Below are positions 58,781 through 64,000 of a DNA stretch of 64,000 nt, piece after piece (the first letter of the stretch is position 1; every line of letters begins with the position of its first letter). The position numbers and the translations under genes are program-made. Location: assembly GCA_030248215.1 (NCBI GenBank), contig JASANG010003175.1, forward strand, positions 62,001 to 126,000, written 5' to 3'. This DNA is from Enoplolaimus lenunculus (lineage: Eukaryota; Nematoda; Enoplea; Enoplida; Thoracostomopsidae). The notes beneath the pieces are model-generated. The model had not been told where the DNA came from and did not search any database. It saw only the letters and a list, made by a program, of their open reading frames with translations.

Positions 58781-61700
58781 GACCCATGTAGCGACATCGC
58801 TTTTGCTGCTTTTGCTTGTGTTCAATCAATTGACTACCGTGGCACCTTTTGTTGAAGCCAGTCGTCCTTGTGCGTTTGGTACAGCATGGCGTGATTGCCG
58901 ATGTGATCGTATCACTTTCAATACTGGCCAGGTGGTTTGCCGGAACCTGGAATGGGCGCCTACGATCCCGCGTGTGCCCAATGTGACCGCGTCTGGATTT
59001 CGAATGACGTCATTTAAAGTGATTAATAGCAAGGTGAGCGAATGACTAAATCTAAGCCTAAGTGTAAACCTAAACAAAATTTTAAGCTTAAATATACGCT
59101 TAAACCTAAGTCTAAACCTACGCATATAGGAACCTGTGCGGTGAAAATGTGCCAATCGGTTCTTGAGTTATAGCAAAAACCAAATTTGGAGTCTAAAATT
59201 GTCCGAAGTTTGGTTACTTAAAGTGATTTATAGCAAAATAGGCTGCATAGGGTCAGCATCCGGTATGACCGTTCGCTGCAATATCCGGTTGGAACTAAAA
59301 TTTTCGTGTCAATCATCAAGAAAAGATGTCGGTGTACAAAATAGTTTATTAACTTTCAACTCAACTCCCCGAGGCATATCCAGAGCGGTCCCGCCAGTTG
59401 CATATTTACTTAGATACGCAATGCTTAGTAAATACTATTCTCCCCGTTCATATGCGTAGAACAAACCCTCCACGATTTACGAGAAGTGGTGATGTCAGCC
59501 GAATGCTTCCGATTCGAGAGTTATACAATTCATAGCGAGCCTAAAAAGCTACAAACTTAGGGCTGCGCTATACTTTTTAATTATTTTAATGCCGTCTGGT
59601 GGTGTCAGTCACTGTGCGTCACGGTTCGTATCAATGCAACTTACTTACACACGATACCTTATGGTGACGAACAGTGACACACAGCGCCGTACCGTCACAG
59701 GCGGTGAAAAATGGGGCCGTACGGATGACGGACGGCGCCGGACGGGTGACCGCCGTACGACCGTGTAAGCACAGCCCTTGCTTTCAGATTGTTGGTTTTA
59801 GGTTGTACTGCTCAAAGGCGATACTTTTAAAGGACAAGAAATAATATCACTCGATTTAAGTATGAACGAAATCAATTTTGTAAACATGAACGCGTTCAGA
59901 GGACTTGAGGTATTTAAAAATACGTTTTGTTTTTCAGTTTTACATTTTAGCACTAAATTTCTGCATCGTAATACGAAAACTATTCGATGCCAATTTTGAG
60001 CTGTTTGTTTGCTTTATTTAAGCTTAAACTATGTCCCATTTTTTTGAATTAATCATATTTGTATATGTATATACAGCTAGGCATTTAACAAATTGTTTTC
60101 GTATATTAGACGCTTTTGGTTATTTTACACTATTCCTGGATTTGCAAATTTTTCGCAATTATCAATCAACACACCACTTTCGTAAAACTCTACGACAATT
60201 TGTCGCACGATAGTCTGTTAAGTCTACGCTGCAAAAAAGGTGAGTCAAATTGACTCTCTTCAAAATAGGTTTTTCGGGACTATACAAACTGAGCCAAATT
60301 CGACTACGCCAGAGTCCAATTCGACCCACTGACGTGCGACTCTGCGCGTCAAATGTGATTCTGGTGGAGTCGAATTTTAACTCGATTTGTGTTGTCCCGA
60401 AAAGCCTAGAGTCAATTTGACTTACCATTTTTTGCAGTGTACGGCTGAGCATAATCCTAAAGCATATTAAGCCAATGCCTAATAAAGCATAATGATGGCC
60501 GATGTATTGCAAAGTCGATTAAATCTTGGATTGCAAATGGTTAATCAACAAGATGTGGTTATAGACTTTTGTGGTAATTAATCATTTAGAGCAAACTGAT
60601 ACAATTGACCCTGAACGAAAATTCATTGACAGAAATACCAGTGAAAGCGTTAAGCGATCTGTACCAATTGCAATACTTGTGGTTAAAAAACAATCGGATT
60701 AGTCACATCGATGGTAATTTATTTAAGGTAAGTCAATGTGTCGTGCTGAATTAAGTAATGGATCATCAACGTTTAGCTGCGCCCACCATGTGGCAAATGG
60801 CAACGCCTATTTCCTACTTCTATTTACAAAAGAGGGAGCAAAAGGCGATTGCGTTTCTAAAAGTTTGGCAAGTCGTAAATTTTCTAAACAGTATGGGGAA
60901 ATTGAAAATGAAATTTTTAAAATTTGCAATTTCAATTTATCACTTCGTTTTAAAAACAAAAGCTATGGGCGCTGCCGCTATTATTAATTAAGACGCCGCT
61001 CTTTGAGTCGAACTTATAGTAAGATTTATGGTAAGCAGGATTCCTATGGTGTGCATATCTCGTATTTTCTTCACGTTTCACAATGTACCCAAAAGGGAGG
61101 CAAAGCGTCTGCCGTAACCAGTGGCACTTGGGACCAGAGTGGGATGTGGATAAGTTTTTTACCCGAGCCCCGCTTTACTCAAGCAAATAAGAATTTTTTA
61201 CCCACGGGTATATGCACGCTAAAAAGATCTACCCACGACACACCTTTTACCTACGCCCAGTGGCGGATCCAGGATCTCAAAATGGGGGATCAAAATTTCA
61301 CAGGTAATAAACTTATTTTTGACCCATACTGTAGTGACCCAAATAAGGGGGGTCCCCATTTTGAATCCCAATTAATAGGAGTCCGTATCCCTAATAAGAA
61401 TCCGTAAGCGGGTAGAGTCCTTAAACCCTTGTTTAGAGTCCATAAATGTCTATTATCCCTAATTGTAGCGCATAAATGACTCCAGGGCCAAGAAACTTTA
61501 AAGCGTGCTTATATTATTGTGTATAAAACACAGAAATAAGCAGCGTAGAACAGCAATTGACACTATATAATTTTTGTCGAGATGCTGTTGGGGAGGGCCA
61601 CGGCCGGGGTGGGCCCCCCCATGGATCCGCCACTGCACTACGCCTGAAGTTAAACCAGAATTTTAAAGATTGCCGGTGTATTGCACTTTAATGAAGTTTT

Positions 61701-64000
61701 GTGTTTCCCATGAATTTTAACCGTGAAAACTTTCTAGAAACAACAAAATTTCAAATCCAACTAAATAGAGCACAGAATTTTAGCTATTTCAACGCTCACA
61801 AACTAGCTTAGTTAATAGCGTATGTTTTGCACCTTAACTCTTAAAAGTTTGGCGCGGGCAAGAACTGCCATTTTTCCAAGTGATGTATTACCATACTTTA
61901 AAAATTTCCCAACAAACACAGCAAGCTGTGAAATTTTTCTGAACTCTAAGATAAATCATGTATTTTCTTCTGTGTAAATGTACCTTTATTCTCGCCTGCA
62001 AAGGGTTTAAAACTGGTTATATATTTACTTTATTCCTACGAATACATGAGCCTCTGTTCCTTTTGTTCGTTGATTACGTCTAAAAAGTGGTATATTCTCC
62101 ACATACAGCCCATCAGTTTGAGCGACGTTGATTAAAATTATGGCTAATGTAAAGAACAGGGGCGGAACAGTATTTTAAGCATATTCCTAAGCCTAAGCCT
62201 AAGCCTAAGCCTAAGCGCAAGAATGAGCAAAATCATTCTAAACCTTACGCTTACTCTATTCTGGTACCACAGAAAACCGTTCCGCCCTGATCTTTACATG
62301 GGCCAAAATTATGAAGTACGGGGAATTGAGGTGTTTTTCAAAGAACTGTTGTTATTTTTAATTCTTTTTTATTAATGAAAATATTGTGTTTTGAGTAAAT
62401 TGTAATTAAAAATTGAACAATTGTTAATATTAAAATAAAGCAACTTTCTGATATGCGAAAAAGTGCTTATCAGTATTGCTCTTTTAAAATAAAACAACAT
62501 TTTAGGGTACTGGTTTGCGAAATTTGAGATTTCTTTATTTGGACGGCAATCAGCTTTCATTTATTCCACAAGGCGCGTTCACAGATGTTCGTTTCGACAC
62601 ACTGACCCTGAGCGGAAATCGTATAAGTCACATTGCGAATAACGCTATTCCTGAAACGACAAGGTACAGTCTAAGGGTGCTGCCGAAACAACTGTCTCGT
62701 CCCCTGGAAAAGTTTTGCTTGGCTTGTAAGTCTTGGAAAATCTACTGCGTGTCCCTCCTTAAAATGTGTTCTCCCCATAGGATGGATAATTGTCAGCAGA
62801 CCTGTGCTATACCTATCGTACTGCGCAATTTGGTGCTTTGCGGTATCGCAAGCGGATTGCATACTGTAACGGACTGTGCAGATAATGATAATTGCAATTA
62901 TGGCTTACAAATAAGTTTTTGGGGACCATCACAGAAATACCTGTAAAATGTTGGCTTATTATATAAGGTTGGCCAAACGTTTGCTGATTATTCAATAAGG
63001 CAGATCCCCTACTGTAGTGACAGGCATAAGAGGGGGTGGTAAGATGGAGTCCCCAGTTTTAGTACCAATCAATAGGAGTCCGTATCCCTAATAAGAGTTC
63101 GTAAGCGGATAGAGTGCCTAAACCCTAGAATCCATAAATGTCAATTATCGTTAACTGTAGCGCATAAATGACTCCAGGACCAAATAAAGTTGAGTTCGAA
63201 ACTTTAAAGCGTACTTACCGTATCCCTAATAAGAGTTCGTAAGCAGATAGAGTTCCTAAACCTTAATTGGAGTGTATAAATGTCCATTATACCAATGGTT
63301 ACCAATGGTAGTGCATAAATTAAAACGGCCAAATAAAGTGGAGTTCGAAACTTTTAAGCATACTTAAGATTTGAAAGTACAATCCCTAAGTATAACTTTG
63401 CATTATCGCTCAAACCTTTGATACAAAAGCAATAAACTATTAATTCAACGGATTGTTGCAGTACCGAATGTATCTGAGGGAGGTTTAAACAAAATAACAG
63501 TCCGTAACCGAATAACAGGGGTACCCTTCAGAGAGGCCAAATAAATATAAGCCCCCGCTTATTCGGGTCACTACAGTATGTTACCAAAAGTATTTCGATT
63601 TGGTACGGGCACCTCGGCACGTCATTGGACGACCGCAGAGGCATATCAGGAACCCAAATTCGGCAATATATACAAAGTAACAATTTTGCTTATGTTTAGT
63701 AGCTATAACCTAACACTTTGCCTACCTGGTCACCAAAATTTTTATTTCACTTTTTTCAGGCACCTCAAACTGTCAGGCAACGCCCTCGACACAATCCCGT
63801 ACGAAGCGTTACTCAAAGCGCCCAATCTTGAACACTTAGAGCTCGCAGGGAACAACATTAGCGAGTTAACGCTCACCGACACTGAACTCATATTTCAACG
63901 CAACCTAACACTGGATTTAAACGGTAACAAAATTCGAACACTCGGCCCGGAGTGTTTTTCAAATTTTCGATTTTTCGCCAAGTTGGATCTGTCGTACAAC
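58760..64000 (+). CDS. Extracellular leucine-rich-repeat protein, 5' portion (truncated by window end)
   Basis: Secreted or single-pass LRR protein. Exons in phase: 58760-59033, 59802-59909, 60590-60727, 62506-62663, 63760 to beyond 64000. The first exon found has a hydrophobic signal-like run (LLLLLVFNQLTTVAP) then a cysteine cap CAFGTAWRDCRCD...VVCRNL (LRRNT type). Then LRRs of 24-type spacing: ISLDLSMNEINFVNMNAF, LIQLTLNENSLTEIPVKAL, LQYLWLKNNRISHIDGNLF, LRFLYLDGNQLSFIPQGAF, TLTLSGNRISHIANNAI, LKLSGNALDTIPYEALLKAP, LEHLELAGNNISEL, LTLDLNGNKIRTLGPECF and AKLDLSYN at the edge. Introns sit mostly between repeats in phase 0. No in-frame ATG precedes the signal region (the only nearby ATG is followed by TAG), so the start codon must be in an upstream exon, beyond the satellite. 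Which LRR family it belongs to cannot be told without the C-terminus. Confidence 0.88.
59040..59125 (+). repeat. Decayed GCCTAA-type fragment just inside LRR intron 1
   Basis: CTAAATCTAAGCCTAAGTG and CTTAAACCTAAGTCTAAACC begin 6 bases after the donor; no termini. Confidence 0.5.
59585..59768. repeat. Family E GC-rich inverted repeat (second copy), ends ~35 bases from LRR exon acceptor
   Basis: GCCGTCTGGTGGTGTCAGTC, GTGCGTCACGGTTCGTATC versus GCCGTACGGATGACGGACGG, CGCCGTACGACCG; same motif set as 50257-50425. Confidence 0.7.
60227..60438 (+). mobile_element. Family C element, complete, inside LRR gene intron
   Basis: Left CGCTGCAAAAAAGGTGAGTC, right GACTTACCATTTTTTGCAGTG. Read on +, it offers AAAAAG|GTGAGT and CATTTTTTGCAG; read on -, CTGCAAAAAATG|GTAAGT. 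Interior of GAGTCGAATT-type motifs. Confidence 0.88.
61258..61640 (-). mobile_element. Family H element with a family F insertion
   Basis: CAGTGGCGGATCCAGGATCTC left and CCCATGGATCCGCCACTGC right enclose the parts seen in the 6253-6432 copy (ACAGGTAATAAACTTATTTTTGACCC; TTTTTGTCGAGATGCTGTTGG), separated by an insertion starting ATACTGTAGTGACCCAAATAAG. Confidence 0.75.
62142..62305 (+). mobile_element. Family A TTAGGC element with a clean five-hexamer array
   Basis: GGCTAATGTAAAGAACAGGG left, AAGCCTAAGCCTAAGCCTAA core continuing for five hexamers, TTCCGCCCTGATCTTTACATG right. In the LRR gene intron, ~200 bases before the fourth exon. Confidence 0.88.
62675..62785 (+). mobile_element. Family D fragment just after LRR exon donor
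   Basis: AAGTTTTGCTTGGCTTGTAAG...TACTGCGTGTCCCTCCTT follows the order of family D interiors; both ends worn. Confidence 0.5.
63007..63582 (+). mobile_element. Family F element (CTACTGTAGTGAC ... GTCACTACAGTA)
   Basis: CCCCTACTGTAGTGACAGGC left and TTATTCGGGTCACTACAGTATG right are inverted. The GTATCCCTAATAAGAGTTCG block occurs twice (63078, 63219), an internal duplication. Confidence 0.8.

Overview
The window looks like nematode nuclear DNA. It holds two transthyretin-like (TTL/TTR) secreted-protein genes, a family largely restricted to nematodes, and it is littered with interspersed copies of the nematode telomere hexamer TTAGGC (GCCTAA on the other strand). Genes are intron-rich, with many small exons split by introns of 0.2 to 3 kb that are full of short inverted-repeat elements. 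This is unlike the compact genes of Caenorhabditis. Almost none of the coding sequence shows up as long open frames; I rebuilt the genes exon by exon from protein family matches, splice sites and phase agreement.

Layout. 1-1.03 kb: last exon of a TTL gene (+). 3.17-4.41 kb: a complete two-exon TTL gene (+) with a decayed extra copy of its second exon inside its own intron. 5.3-16.0 kb: a 13-exon tryptophan 2,3-dioxygenase gene (-). 20.0-26.0 kb: an 8-exon FBXO21-like gene (-; F-box, SirB1/transglutaminase-like domain, C-terminal YccV/HspQ-like domain). 29.2-32.8 kb: an LRAT/NlpC-P60-like protein (-) with a complete His-His-Cys set and one GC-AG intron. 34.2-42.1 kb: an UNC-93-like multi-pass membrane protein (-; one exon near the N-terminus not found). 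42.1-57.9 kb: no gene I can support, only repeats, a tRNA-like pseudogene and two weak exon candidates. 58.8 kb to the end: 5' part of a secreted/membrane leucine-rich-repeat protein gene (+), running off the window.

The four middle genes lie head to tail on the minus strand, but gaps of 1.4-4 kb argue against a tight operon. They have no obvious shared pathway: tryptophan/kynurenine catabolism, ubiquitin ligase adaptor, acyltransferase-like enzyme, membrane protein.

The most unusual content is non-coding. (1) About 20 short inverted-repeat elements carry internal TTAGGC arrays. (2) A second element family has termini that read as a 5' splice donor at one end and a T-rich TTTTTTGCAG acceptor at the other, on both strands, so it could behave like an introner. 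(3) Twenty-five tandem copies of a 34-bp unit sit directly upstream of the first LRR exon, nearly all with a T-tract plus TTACAG, so the gene faces an array of near-identical 3' splice sites. Several further element families, one nested insertion, and a 70-bp satellite in a tdo-2 intron complete the picture.
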